Below are positions 45,479-54,147 of a stretch of DNA of 64,000 bases, piece after piece. The stretch spans positions 2,832,001 to 2,896,000 of the forward strand of contig NZ_CP031555.1 of the NCBI RefSeq assembly GCF_003403095.1, written 5' to 3'. The position numbers were made by a program, and so were the translations under genes. The stretch's first letter is position 1. Every line of letters starts with the position of its first letter. The notes under the pieces were generated by a model that saw only the letters and a list, made by a program, of their open reading frames with translations, had not been told where the DNA came from and ran no database searches. Origin of the DNA: Thalassospira indica. GTDB lineage: Bacteria > Pseudomonadota > Alphaproteobacteria > Rhodospirillales > Thalassospiraceae.

Positions 45479-46075
45479 TTACTTCTTCGGACTGGGCGAA
45501 TTCGCCAGATACAGGCGCAAGGTGCCCAGCACCATCTTGCGCGCCCCGGCAATGTCGGCCTGCCCGCGTGACAGGCCGGTACGCACCCAGATCCCGTCAA
45601 CCATGGCGGCGATTGCAGACGAGATTTCATCTGCGCATTCTTCGGTGGTCAATTGACGCAACTCGTGCCGCAGATTGGAAGCAAGCCGCTGAAAATAGAT
45701 ATTGTTTAGACGCCGCAACTGATCGGAAAATGGCACCTGTGCCCAGAACGACAACCATGCCACCGTCACCTGCGGGGTGAACTGTTCTTCGTTGAAGTTG
45801 GTATTGATGATCGCTTCAAGGCGGTCCATCGGCGTTTTGGCCGTTGCAAGTCGCGCCATGTAATCATCGCGCAAATCCTTCATCAGGGAGCGCATGGTTT
45901 CCTGCAACAGTGAATTTTTTCCGCCGAAATAGTGCGAAATAATCCCCGACGACATACCGGCAGCCTTCGAGATCCGCGCAATCGTGGTGTCGGCGAATCC
46001 GTGCTGATGAATGGTTTCAATCGTTGCGTCGATCAACTGCCTGCGGCGTACAGGCTGCATACCAACTTTGGGCAT
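45479..46075 (-). CDS. betI: choline-responsive TetR-family repressor
   Basis: The 198-aa protein begins MPKVGMQPVRRRQLIDATIE, almost the same as E. coli BetI, with the helix-turn-helix IARISKAAGMSSGIISHYF. BetI represses the bet genes and releases DNA when choline binds. The ATG at 46075 is chosen by this match; a TTG four codons upstream is also open. It is the first gene of betIBA, so it controls its own operon and probably the divergent choline transporter. Confidence 0.95.
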   Translation of the reverse strand: MPKVGMQPVRRRQLIDATIETIHQHGFADTTIARISKAAGMSSGIISHYFGGKNSLLQETMRSLMKDLRDDYMARLATAKTPMDRLEAIINTNFNEEQFTPQVTVAWLSFWAQVPFSDQLRRLNNIYFQRLASNLRHELRQLTTEECADEISSAIAAMVDGIWVRTGLSRGQADIAGARKMVLGTLRLYLANSPSPKK

Positions 46076-46180
46076 TAACTCATCCAATCCTCTGCGTTGC
46101 GAAGGGTTTAACGCCGGAGCAACAGCATAAGACGCAGTTTTTAATCCTTCGCAATTGACGTAACCAGAATATGCTGTAAT

Positions 46181-46196
46181 TTAATTGAACAATCAA
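46181..46196. promoter_or_regulatory. candidate BetI operator between betI and choX
   Basis: TTAATTG-AA-CAATCAA is a near-perfect inverted repeat (6 of 7 pairs with a 2-bp centre) of the TTGATTG type reported for BetI sites. It lies 106 bp before betI and 257 bp before choX, where one protein could control both directions. Confidence 0.55.
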
Positions 46197-46288
46197 TCAA
46201 TAAAAACACGCCGACATGTGCGGCGCGTTTCTCAGGGCCTTGAACCTTTGCTGCGTGGCTTTGCGGCTGTTTTTGTGATTATTCCGGC

Positions 46289-46418
46289 CCATCAACCACG
46301 TTCGGGGTAACGTGGCTGATGGCTCTGGGCGAGTGTTGGCGACATGTATGTTGCGTTGATGTTCGTCTGGCCTCCGGAACCGAGCGTATTCTGATGACCG
46401 GCAAATTTCGGTCATCAG
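46289..46418 (+). promoter_or_regulatory. structured leader of choX with two hairpins that can pair alternatively
   Basis: Hairpin 1 pairs CCATCAACCACGTT (46289-46302) with AACGTGGCTGATGG (46309-46322), 13 of 14 bp. Hairpin 2 pairs CTGATGACCG (46391-46400) with CGGTCATCAG (46409-46418), a perfect 10-bp stem. GCTGATG in the 3' arm of hairpin 1 is also complementary to CATCAGC in the 3' arm of hairpin 2. No T-run follows, so translational control is more likely than termination. GGGAGA lies before the choX ATG. Confidence 0.5.
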
Positions 46419-46452
46419 CAACATCAGGTTTATACAAGGGAGAACCAGAAGC

Positions 46453-47412
46453 ATGACCAATCTTTCCACGTTCGGCCGCCTTCTTGGCAGCACCATCATT
46501 GCAACCACCCTTCTGGGTGCAGCGGGTGCCAAAGCTGCTGATAGCGATGCCTGCAAAACCGTGACTTTCTCTGATGTGGGCTGGACCGACATCACTGCAA
46601 CGACAGCGACCGCATCCGTGATCCTTGAATCACTTGGCTATACTGCGGAAACCGAATTGCTGTCGGTACCGGTCACCTACACGAGCCTTGCCAATGGCGA
46701 CGTTGACGTCTTCCTCGGCAACTGGATGCCAACCATGGCAGCCGATATTCAGCCCTACCTTGATAAAGGCACCGTTGTGTCGACCGGTGCAAACCTTGAA
46801 GGTGCAAAATACACCCTTGCGGTCACCCAGAACGCCTTTGATGCGGGTCTTCAGGACTTTGCAGACATTGCCAAGTTCAAGGATCAGCTTGATGGCGAGA
46901 TTTATGGCATCGAGCCGGGCAATGACGGTAACCGTCTTATCCAGGACATGATCGACAGCAACCAGTTCGGTCTGGGCGAGTTCGAGCTTGTTGAGTCCTC
47001 CGAACAGGGCATGCTGGCCGAGGTGAACCGCAAATCATCGCGCGATCAGTTCATCGTCTTCCTCGGTTGGGAACCGCATCCGATGAACGCGAAATACGAC
47101 ATGGCCTATCTTGATGGTGGCGATGACGTATTTGGCCCGAACTTTGGCGGTGCAACTGTTCACACCAACCTGCGCGCCGGTTACACCGACGAATGCCCGA
47201 ATGCGGGTAAATTCGTGACCAACCTGAAATTCAGTCTCGCCATGGAAAACGAAATCATGGACGCGATCCTCAATGATGGTACCGATCCGTCAGAAGCCGC
47301 GACCGCATGGCTTAAAGCCAACCCGGATGCCGCGATGGCATGGCTTGACGGTGTAACCACCTTTGACGGTGGCGATGCCAAAGCAGCGCTCAAATCCGGT
47401 CTTGGTCTTTAA
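46453..47412 (+). CDS. choX: choline ABC transporter substrate-binding protein
   Basis: The 319-aa periplasmic protein has a signal peptide ending near AGAKA and belongs to the glycine betaine/choline-binding OpuAC family (VGWTDITATTATASVILESLG, LGNWMPTMAADIQPYL, FLGWEPHPMN). Aromatic residues in these segments usually form the cage around the quaternary ammonium. It feeds ChoW and ChoV and supplies the choline oxidised by BetA and BetB. Confidence 0.93.
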   Translation: MTNLSTFGRLLGSTIIATTLLGAAGAKAADSDACKTVTFSDVGWTDITATTATASVILESLGYTAETELLSVPVTYTSLANGDVDVFLGNWMPTMAADIQPYLDKGTVVSTGANLEGAKYTLAVTQNAFDAGLQDFADIAKFKDQLDGEIYGIEPGNDGNRLIQDMIDSNQFGLGEFELVESSEQGMLAEVNRKSSRDQFIVFLGWEPHPMNAKYDMAYLDGGDDVFGPNFGGATVHTNLRAGYTDECPNAGKFVTNLKFSLAMENEIMDAILNDGTDPSEAATAWLKANPDAAMAWLDGVTTFDGGDAKAALKSGLGL

Positions 47413-47430
47413 GCACCGCGATTGATTTTA

Positions 47431-47487
47431 CCGATGTGCCCGCCACTGGTTTCCATTTGTGGCTTCCGGCCGATGCGGGCGCATCGG
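47431..47487 (+). terminator. intercistronic hairpin between choX and choW
   Basis: CCGATGTGCCCGC (47431-47443) pairs with GCGGGCGCATCGG (47475-47487) over 13 bp with one G-U pair and a 31-nt loop. There is no T-run directly after it, so it probably stabilises choX mRNA or is a leaky stop. Confidence 0.65.
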
Positions 47488-47526
47488 ATGTATTTTTCTT
47501 AATTCTCATTGAACGGATTTTTTCGC

Positions 47527-48375
47527 ATGGAATGGCTCACGGAAACGAAGATTCCGCTGGGACAGTGGATATCGTCCCTGATGGATGCGCTGAACGAACA
47601 TGCCGATTTCGTTTTCTATACCGTTTCGGATGTTCTCGAATTCATTATTGAAAACACCATCGATTTTCTGGTGTGGCTGCCGGCCCTTTTGATAATTGCA
47701 GTCTTCGGGGCGCTTGCCGCTGTCTTGCACAAATCATGGAAACTGACGGCGTTTACGGTTCTGTCCTTGTTGCTGGTGGTTAATCTTGGCTATTGGGAAG
47801 AAACCATGGAAACGCTGGCGCTGGTGATCTATGCGACGCTGTTTTGCATGTTGATTGGTGTGCCGCTTGGCGTGGCATCCGCCCACCGCCCGTGGCTACA
47901 TCAGGCGATGCGCCCGGTCCTCGATCTGATGCAGACGATCCCGACATTCGTGTATCTGATCCCGACCCTGATCCTGTTTGGTCTGGGTGTCGTTCCCGGC
48001 CTTATTTCGACCGTGATCTTTGCGATTGCCGCCCCGATCCGCCTGACCCATCTTGGCATTTCCAACACGCCGAAATCCCTTCTTGAAGCTGGGGAAAGCT
48101 TTGGCTGTACGCCGCGCCAGTTGCTGTTCAAGGTTGAACTGCCATCGGCGATGCCATCGATCATGGCGGGCCTGACCCAGTGTATCATGCTGTCGCTTTC
48201 GATGGTGGTGATTGCAGCCCTCGTCGGGGCAGATGGCCTTGGCAAGCCGGTTGTGCGTGCGCTCAATACGGTGAATATCGCGCAAGGCTTTGAAGCCGGT
48301 CTGGCAATTGTGATTTTGGCCATCGTGCTGGACCGCATCTGCCGTCGTGACCACAAAGAAAAGTCGGGGCAGTGA
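47527..48375 (+). CDS. choW: choline ABC transporter permease
   Basis: The 282-aa membrane protein of the OpuAB/ProW group has about six to seven helices and the EAA loop SLLEAGESFGCTPRQLLFKVELP. It forms the channel for choline uptake. The ATG at 47527 is used; its ribosome site is weak. Its stop lies 2 bp before the choV ATG, so the two are coupled. Confidence 0.92.
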   Translation: MEWLTETKIPLGQWISSLMDALNEHADFVFYTVSDVLEFIIENTIDFLVWLPALLIIAVFGALAAVLHKSWKLTAFTVLSLLLVVNLGYWEETMETLALVIYATLFCMLIGVPLGVASAHRPWLHQAMRPVLDLMQTIPTFVYLIPTLILFGLGVVPGLISTVIFAIAAPIRLTHLGISNTPKSLLEAGESFGCTPRQLLFKVELPSAMPSIMAGLTQCIMLSLSMVVIAALVGADGLGKPVVRALNTVNIAQGFEAGLAIVILAIVLDRICRRDHKEKSGQ

Positions 48376-48377
48376 TC

Positions 48378-49574
48378 ATGAGCAATGCTGTTGAATTCGA
48401 GAATATTGACGTGATCTTTGGTAATCGTCAGGCAGAATCCCTTAAGCTGCTCGACGAAGGCAAAACCCGCGAAGAGATCGCAGCTGCCACCAACAATGTC
48501 CTTGGTGTCGCCGATGTGACCTTCAATGTGCCTCAGGGTGAGATATGCGTCCTGATGGGTCTGTCCGGCTCAGGCAAATCATCGCTTCTGCGCTGCGTGA
48601 ATGGCCTTAACGCTGTATCACGCGGTTCGCTTCGGGTACGTGATGGCGATTGGATGGAAGACGTCACCAAATGTGACGGCGCCACCCTTCGCAAGTTGCG
48701 TCGCGAATGTGTCGCAATGGTCTTCCAGCAATTCGCCCTGTTCCCGTGGCGAACGGTCGAAGACAATGTCGGCTTTGGCCTTGAACTGGGCGGGATGGGT
48801 CCGGCGGAGCGCCGCGAGATCGTGCGTGAAAAGCTGGCGCTTGTCGGGTTGGATAAATGGGCGAATAAATATGCCCATGAATTGTCCGGCGGCATGCAGC
48901 AGCGTGTTGGTCTGGCGCGTGCCTTTGCCACAGATGCGCCGATCCTTCTGATGGACGAGCCGTTCTCGGCCCTTGATCCGCTGATCCGTAACCGTCTTCA
49001 GGACGAGTTGCTGGACCTTCAGGAAAAGCTCAATAAAACCATCCTGTTTGTCAGCCACGACCTTGACGAAGCCATGAAACTCGGCAATTCGATTGCCATC
49101 ATGGAAGGTGGTTATGTTGTGCAGCATGGCACGCCCGAAGACATCGCGCTCCGCCCGGCTAACGAATATGTTGCAGACTTCGTGGCGCATATGAACCCGG
49201 TCAATATCCTGCGCGGGCGGGCGATCATGCATCGCCTTGATAGTGATCAGAAATCCGGCAATACCGAGTTCCTGCTTGAAGACGCCAATATCCGCGTCAC
49301 CCTGCAGGATGGCGTGGTGCGTTCTGCCAATAATGGCGAACGCGGCGAGCTTAAGCTGATCAATTATGACGGCACCCTGCCCGATGAACTGGACGCGACC
49401 GACAACTCGATTGTCTTTGTCGCGCAGGAAGATGTGCTGCTTAAGGATCTGATCGAGATGCGATCCATCACCCAGAACCCGGTCATCCTGACCCGCGATG
49501 GCAAGGTGACCGGCACGCTCGGCCGCAAAGAGTTCTTTGACAGTTTGACGCAAACCGCATCGGTTGCGGATTAA
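48378..49574 (+). CDS. choV: choline ABC transporter ATP-binding protein
   Basis: The 398-aa ATPase carries Walker A GLSGSGKSS, signature LSGGMQQR, Walker B ILLMDEP and the H-loop FVSHDLDEAM. The long C-terminal part after residue 270 corresponds to the CBS-like regulatory region of ProV/OpuAA proteins. It energises ChoW. It is the last gene before a strong terminator. Confidence 0.94.
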   Translation: MSNAVEFENIDVIFGNRQAESLKLLDEGKTREEIAAATNNVLGVADVTFNVPQGEICVLMGLSGSGKSSLLRCVNGLNAVSRGSLRVRDGDWMEDVTKCDGATLRKLRRECVAMVFQQFALFPWRTVEDNVGFGLELGGMGPAERREIVREKLALVGLDKWANKYAHELSGGMQQRVGLARAFATDAPILLMDEPFSALDPLIRNRLQDELLDLQEKLNKTILFVSHDLDEAMKLGNSIAIMEGGYVVQHGTPEDIALRPANEYVADFVAHMNPVNILRGRAIMHRLDSDQKSGNTEFLLEDANIRVTLQDGVVRSANNGERGELKLINYDGTLPDELDATDNSIVFVAQEDVLLKDLIEMRSITQNPVILTRDGKVTGTLGRKEFFDSLTQTASVAD

Positions 49575-49596
49575 GCGGATCAAATAGTCTGATGAT

Positions 49597-49629
49597 TAAA
49601 AGGGCGCCTTGGAAACAAGGCGCTCTTTT
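49597..49629. terminator. terminator after choV
   Basis: GCGCCTTG (49604-49611) and CAAGGCGC (49616-49623) pair perfectly around a GAAA tetraloop, with A and T runs on both sides, so it can work in both directions for choV and moaD. Confidence 0.92.
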
Positions 49630-49643
49630 GTATGAGGAATGAA

Positions 49644-49895
49644 TTAGCCGCCTGTAACCGGCGGGAACAACGCAATCTCGGTCGCTTTGGTGACGTCGGT
49701 GTCGGGTGTGGCATATTCCTGATCTACCGCAACGCGAATGATCGCGGGATCAGCCAGGGCATTGGCAAAGTTTTCGCCACGCCCGGGCAACCACGCCAGC
49801 AGGTCTGCAACCGTTTTGACGGTATCGGGAAGGTCAACGGCCTCTTCCGCCATGCCGATGCGGTCCTTGACCCACGAGAAATAGATCAGCTTCAT
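49644..49895 (-). CDS. moaD: molybdopterin synthase small subunit, stand-alone
   Basis: The 83-aa ubiquitin-like protein ends in the thiocarboxylated double glycine (FPPVTGG) that carries sulfur for molybdopterin synthesis. It starts MKLIYFSWVKDRIG with AGGATTG upstream. MoaE, the large subunit, is normally next to it but is absent here; the downstream neighbour is choV on the other strand. A general sulfur-carrier role cannot be excluded. Confidence 0.9.
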   Translation of the reverse strand: MKLIYFSWVKDRIGMAEEAVDLPDTVKTVADLLAWLPGRGENFANALADPAIIRVAVDQEYATPDTDVTKATEIALFPPVTGG

Positions 49896-49991
49896 GTTCA
49901 ATCCTGACAACAAACTTCAATTTGCCCGCATGCTTGCGCAAGACCCTGCCCGGTGGCAAGTCCCAATGGCGTGATCCGACGAATTTACAGT

Positions 49992-50936
49992 TTATGGGTA
50001 AACAAAATAGCCATCCGGTGCTGCATCCAGTCGCGCAGTCAGGTTTTCGATAAAGAACCGTTCCGCACGGCTCAGTGACATGCGCGGGTTGGTCACCAGA
50101 TAAATGTCAATCGCCGGCGGATCAATATAGGGCGGCAGGCGCCAAAGCTGCCCACGATCGGTCGCACTTTGCACAACGTGGATCGGCAAGGGCCCGATAC
50201 CAAGCCCGGCATTAATCAGGCGACGGACTTCTTCAAGGTGCGGGCTGACGGCCACCACCTTGCCCTTCATGCCTTCCTGCGCACGCAGGACCGCGACCGG
50301 GGCCAGTGCATCGCTGAGCTGGTCGGTCGCGAAGGACACAAATGCCTCGCGACGCAAATCGGCCAGGGTCAGGTCTTTTTGGCCGAACAAATGATGGGTC
50401 GGGCCGCAGAAAAAGCCGAAATGTTCGCGATACAAACGGCGATATTCCAGTCTGGGATGGCGTTCCTTGACCAGACAGATGCCAAAGCTGGCCTGCTGTG
50501 ACAGCACCTGATCGACGACATTAACCGAGGTCGCAACATCAATTTCATACGTGACTTCGGGGTGGGCGCGATTGAATTCAAACAGGGCATCATCAAGGGG
50601 GGGAAACACCACATGACTGGCCAGCCACATATGCAAATGCCCGGTCAACTGATTGCCACTATCAGACATCACATCCGACAGTCGGCCGATGGCACCGCAA
50701 ATTTCGCGGCATTCGTGATACAGCGCCAGTCCCTGTTCGGTGACTTCAAACCGGCCGCGTTCACGGTCAATCAGGCGCGCGCCAATCTGATCTTCAAGCC
50801 GTTTTAAGGCATTACTGACACTGGGCTGGCGCAACAATAACCGGTTAGCCGCCCCGGTGATCGAGCGTTCCTCGACAATAACGGTAAAGGTATGCAGCAA
50901 GTTCCAGTCGAACTGCCGACGCATCAACTCGTTCAT
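49992..50936 (-). CDS. LysR-family regulator of the divergent amine-catabolic operon
   Basis: The 314-aa protein has an N-terminal winged helix (WNLLHTFTVIVEERSITGAANRLLLRQPSVSNALKRLE) and a C-terminal periplasmic-binding-like effector domain. It is transcribed away from the transporter-aminotransferase-BKACE operon, the usual layout for a LysR activator and its target. The effector is probably the imported substrate or an intermediate. The ATG at 50936 is used; a frame from 50972 adds 12 residues. Confidence 0.92.
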   Translation of the reverse strand: MNELMRRQFDWNLLHTFTVIVEERSITGAANRLLLRQPSVSNALKRLEDQIGARLIDRERGRFEVTEQGLALYHECREICGAIGRLSDVMSDSGNQLTGHLHMWLASHVVFPPLDDALFEFNRAHPEVTYEIDVATSVNVVDQVLSQQASFGICLVKERHPRLEYRRLYREHFGFFCGPTHHLFGQKDLTLADLRREAFVSFATDQLSDALAPVAVLRAQEGMKGKVVAVSPHLEEVRRLINAGLGIGPLPIHVVQSATDRGQLWRLPPYIDPPAIDIYLVTNPRMSLSRAERFFIENLTARLDAAPDGYFVYP

Positions 50937-50970
50937 TCTGCTGACCTTTCCGACCTTTCCAGCACCACTC

Positions 50971-51022
50971 ATAGATAATGGCTATGGGATCTATTCTACT
51001 TATCTATTTGCGCTATGCGCAA
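50971..51022. promoter_or_regulatory. LysR-type operator sites in the divergent promoter
   Basis: TTGCGC-TAT-GCGCAA at 51008-51022 is a perfect 15-bp palindrome that fits the T-N11-A LysR box (T at 51009, A at 51021). A second inverted repeat, ATAGAT-N12-ATCTAT, lies at 50971-50994. They would be the recognition and activation sites between the two genes. Confidence 0.72.
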
Positions 51023-51108
51023 GTCTGGGTTGGAATGCCTCCAACATATTTCTTCACGGCCAAATAACCGGGTGCGGCACTGACCGCAGACAATAACGGG
51101 AGGCACAA

Positions 51109-51981
51109 ATGGCCGCAGATGTCGCCGGAGCCCGCAGGACTCCGTGGGTGCTGCTATCACCGTCACTGGCAACCATCAGCCTTCTGCTGATCGTGCCAAT
51201 GCTGTTCATTGTCGTTTATTCGTTCTGGTTGCGGACCGCGACCGGGGCCGATCAGGTTGGCTTTTATCTGGATAACTGGATTGAGGTCCTTGGCGATCGG
51301 TTTTATCGCGATATCCTGTTCCAGACCCTTTTGATTGCCTTTTACACCACGGTTATTTGCGCGTTTGTCGGCTATATCCCGGCCTATTTCGTTGCCAATA
51401 CGCGGATGAAATCCAAGGCATTCCTGTTGCTGTTGCTGGTGCTGCCATTCTGGATCAGCTACATCATCAGAACGATGTCGTGGATCAATATTCTGGGCAC
51501 TTCGGGCGCACTCAACACACTTTTGATCTCGATCGGTATCATCGATGACCCGGTCCAGATGCTTTATAACCAACAAACCGTGGTTCTGGGTCTTGTGCAT
51601 TATCTGCTGCCCTTCATGATTTTGAATGTCTATGTCAGCCTGGATGGCATCGACAAGAACCTGACCGAGGCCGCCCAAAGCCTTGGCTGCACCGGCTTTC
51701 AGGCGTTTCGTGAAGTCACCTTGCCGCTGTCCATGCCCGGCTTGGCTGCGGGATCGTTGCTGTGCTTTGTGCTGGCGGCGGGCACCTATATCACCCCGAT
51801 TGTTCTGGGTGGGCCACGTGATGCGATGTTTGCCAACCTCGTGTTCGAAGCCATCGTCACACAGCTCAATTGGCCGCTTGGCTCCGCACTTTCGCTTGTC
51901 CTGCTGGCGCTTCTGGGGGCGCTGGTCATCATTTACACCCGCTATCTCGGCATCGATCAGATCGCCAAGAGTTTCAAGTAA
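51109..51981 (+). CDS. polyamine-type ABC transporter permease (PotB group)
   Basis: The 290-aa protein has about six transmembrane segments and the EAA loop NLTEAAQSLGCTGFQAFREVTLPLSMPG. It belongs to the PotB/PotH group of spermidine, putrescine and related transporters. GGGAGG lies upstream of the ATG. It is the first gene of the long plus-strand operon and pairs with the next permease. Confidence 0.9.
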   Translation: MAADVAGARRTPWVLLSPSLATISLLLIVPMLFIVVYSFWLRTATGADQVGFYLDNWIEVLGDRFYRDILFQTLLIAFYTTVICAFVGYIPAYFVANTRMKSKAFLLLLLVLPFWISYIIRTMSWINILGTSGALNTLLISIGIIDDPVQMLYNQQTVVLGLVHYLLPFMILNVYVSLDGIDKNLTEAAQSLGCTGFQAFREVTLPLSMPGLAAGSLLCFVLAAGTYITPIVLGGPRDAMFANLVFEAIVTQLNWPLGSALSLVLLALLGALVIIYTRYLGIDQIAKSFK

Positions 51982-51992
51982 GGGAGCAGCAA

Positions 51993-52793
51993 ATGATGTC
52001 CGGTTGGTCAGTCATCCGCATTGCCACAATCCTTGTTTATCTGTTCCTGTTTGCGCCGGTGGCCGTTGTCATCCTGTTGGCGTTTAACGCCAATCAGTTC
52101 GGCAGTTTCCCGATTGAAGGTTTTTCATTCCGCTGGTTTGAAGCACTTTGGAACAATGATGCGATTGTGCGCGCGTTCAAGACGTCGCTTTTGCTTGGCG
52201 TCCTAACCGCCGCCATTTCAACAACGCTTGGCACCCTCGCCGCCCTTGCCATGGTCAGATACGATTTCCCCGGGAAACGGACCATCTCCACATTGTTGGT
52301 TGCCCCAATCCTGATCCCGGAAGTCGTTCTGGCTGTGGCTCTCCTGCTGTTTTTGCAATTCCTGTCGATGCCCAAAAGCTTTGGGCTTCTGCTGATGGGC
52401 CACGTGGTCTTTACCCTGCCGTTTGTGGTGCTGGTGGTTCAGGCACGGCTTGTGTCCATACGCCGCGACGTTGAAGAAGCCGCCATGAGCCTTGGCGCAA
52501 CACCGGTGCAGACATTCTTTGAAGTCACCCTGCCCTTGATGCTGCCTGCTGTCATGGCCGGGATGCTGTTTGCCTTCACGATTTCATTTGATGACATCAC
52601 CGGCACCCTGTTCTGGAAGCCGGGGGGCGTTGAAACCGTGCCGACCCAGATCTTTGCCATGCTGCGCAACTCCATCAGCCCGGAGATCAACGCGCTGGGG
52701 GCTGTGATGGTGATGTTCACCATTGCCCTGCCAATTGTCGCGGCCTCAATCGCGCGGGTCATGGCCATGCGCAAGACAAGTGCATCGAAATAA
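51993..52793 (+). CDS. polyamine-type ABC transporter permease (PotC group)
   Basis: The 266-aa membrane protein has about six helices and the EAA loop DVEEAAMSLGATPVQTFFEVTLP. The ATG at 51993 follows AGGGAGCAGC; the longer frame from 51870 overlaps the first permease and is rejected. With the PotB-type subunit it forms the import channel. Confidence 0.9.
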   Translation: MMSGWSVIRIATILVYLFLFAPVAVVILLAFNANQFGSFPIEGFSFRWFEALWNNDAIVRAFKTSLLLGVLTAAISTTLGTLAALAMVRYDFPGKRTISTLLVAPILIPEVVLAVALLLFLQFLSMPKSFGLLLMGHVVFTLPFVVLVVQARLVSIRRDVEEAAMSLGATPVQTFFEVTLPLMLPAVMAGMLFAFTISFDDITGTLFWKPGGVETVPTQIFAMLRNSISPEINALGAVMVMFTIALPIVAASIARVMAMRKTSASK

Positions 52794-52887
52794 CTTTTTG
52801 CAAAATGCGGACAACCGCCAAAACCAAGAACAAGACCAAAACAACAAGACCGATCAACGGATATATCGTTTTATCAGGAGGCCTTAA

Positions 52888-54042
52888 ATGGACGATACCA
52901 AACGTTATGAACGCCTACTTACCCGTTTTCGCGACGGGGACATCAACCGCCGTACTTTCCTGACTGCACTGGGTGCGGCCGGCGTTGTTGCCGGGGTCAC
53001 TGGCGGCCCGATGGGCATGCTGGCCCGCAAGGCGATGGCCGCAACCCCGGAACAGGTCCGCTTTGACGGTTGGGGCGGCGTTGTTTCCGAGGCATTCGAA
53101 AAATATGCATTTGCCCCCTACACCAAGAAAACCGGCATTGAAGTGGTTTCGGGCACCTTTGGCGGTGCGGATGAATATATTGCCCGCGTCAAGGCCAGCC
53201 AGCCGGGCGAATTCAACCTCGCCCACCTGTCAGGTGTGTTTGACTATGCCCGCTATCATGGTCTGGAACTGACGTCAGAACTCAATGAAGACAACATTCC
53301 GAACCTTAAAAACGTGATCCCGACCTTGGTCGAGCCGCTGCGCAAGATCACCGGTGGCACGATTTCGGCCGTTCCGTATGACTATGGCACCACCGGCATT
53401 GCCTATAACCGCAAATATATCAGCGACGACGAAGCCAAGGCCAAGGGTGCCAAGCTGATGGTCGATGAGGCCTATAAGGGCAAAATCGGCGGTTGGGGTG
53501 AATGGAAGACCCGTATCTGGTATGGCGCGCTTCAGTCCGATCAGTATCCGAACAACATCAAGGATATCGACGCAGTTTGGGACATGATCCGTGCGCACCG
53601 CGATCTTGCGCTGAAATACTGGTCGTCGGGGGCGGAGCTTATGAGCCTTCTTGCCGAAGAAGAAATCTATGTCACCGAAGGCTGGTCTGGCCGCATCAAG
53701 GCGCTGCAGGATCAGGGCCATGACATTGGTTATCTTGATCCGGCCGGTGGCCTTGGCTGGCAGGAATGCCTGTTCGTGCTGCGTGGCAGCCCGATGGCCG
53801 CCTGTGAAGAGCTTCTGAACTTCATGCTGGAACCGGAAGTCGCGATTGCGGTTGCCGAAGGTCAAAGCTATCCGCCAGCCCTTGATCCGCAGAAAGTTGA
53901 TCTGGGTGAAATCATCCCGACGCTTCCGGCATTTGATCCGACCGGCACGCTCACATCGCTGAGCTTCTTCGATCCGGCCTATTGGAACGAAAACGAAGCC
54001 GACTGGTCGAAAACGTTCTCGCGTGTGCAGCGCGGCTACTAA
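52888..54042 (+). CDS. polyamine-type ABC transporter binding protein, Tat-exported
   Basis: The 384-aa PotD-like protein has a twin-arginine signal, NRRTFLTALGAAGVVAGV (Arg21-Arg22), with a cleavage site near AMA. The mature part includes VRFDGWGGVVSEAFEKYAF and VPYDYGTTGIAYN, typical of spermidine/putrescine-type binding proteins. Export through Tat implies folding before secretion. The ligand cannot be named from sequence; the operon suggests an acylated amine or beta-amino acid. Confidence 0.9.
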   Translation: MDDTKRYERLLTRFRDGDINRRTFLTALGAAGVVAGVTGGPMGMLARKAMAATPEQVRFDGWGGVVSEAFEKYAFAPYTKKTGIEVVSGTFGGADEYIARVKASQPGEFNLAHLSGVFDYARYHGLELTSELNEDNIPNLKNVIPTLVEPLRKITGGTISAVPYDYGTTGIAYNRKYISDDEAKAKGAKLMVDEAYKGKIGGWGEWKTRIWYGALQSDQYPNNIKDIDAVWDMIRAHRDLALKYWSSGAELMSLLAEEEIYVTEGWSGRIKALQDQGHDIGYLDPAGGLGWQECLFVLRGSPMAACEELLNFMLEPEVAIAVAEGQSYPPALDPQKVDLGEIIPTLPAFDPTGTLTSLSFFDPAYWNENEADWSKTFSRVQRGY

Positions 54043-54066
54043 GCCCCGCCTGCTTGCCTGAAACTG

Positions 54067-54096
54067 TGTCCTGGCCGTGCACAACCGGCCAGGACA
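54067..54096 (+). terminator. intercistronic hairpin after the binding-protein gene
   Basis: TGTCCTGGCCG (54067-54077) and CGGCCAGGACA (54086-54096) form a perfect 11-bp stem with an 8-nt loop. No T-run follows, so it should lower downstream expression or protect the upstream mRNA. Confidence 0.78.
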
Positions 54097-54147
54097 GACT
54101 TGCCGCCTTATGACGGGTGCGGCGCAATTCAGACAGGGTATCTAACA

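Noticed and set aside
46197..46595. 132-codon minus-strand frame in the choX leader
   Set aside because: It overlaps the choX signal peptide region in antisense and has no ribosome site or family match.
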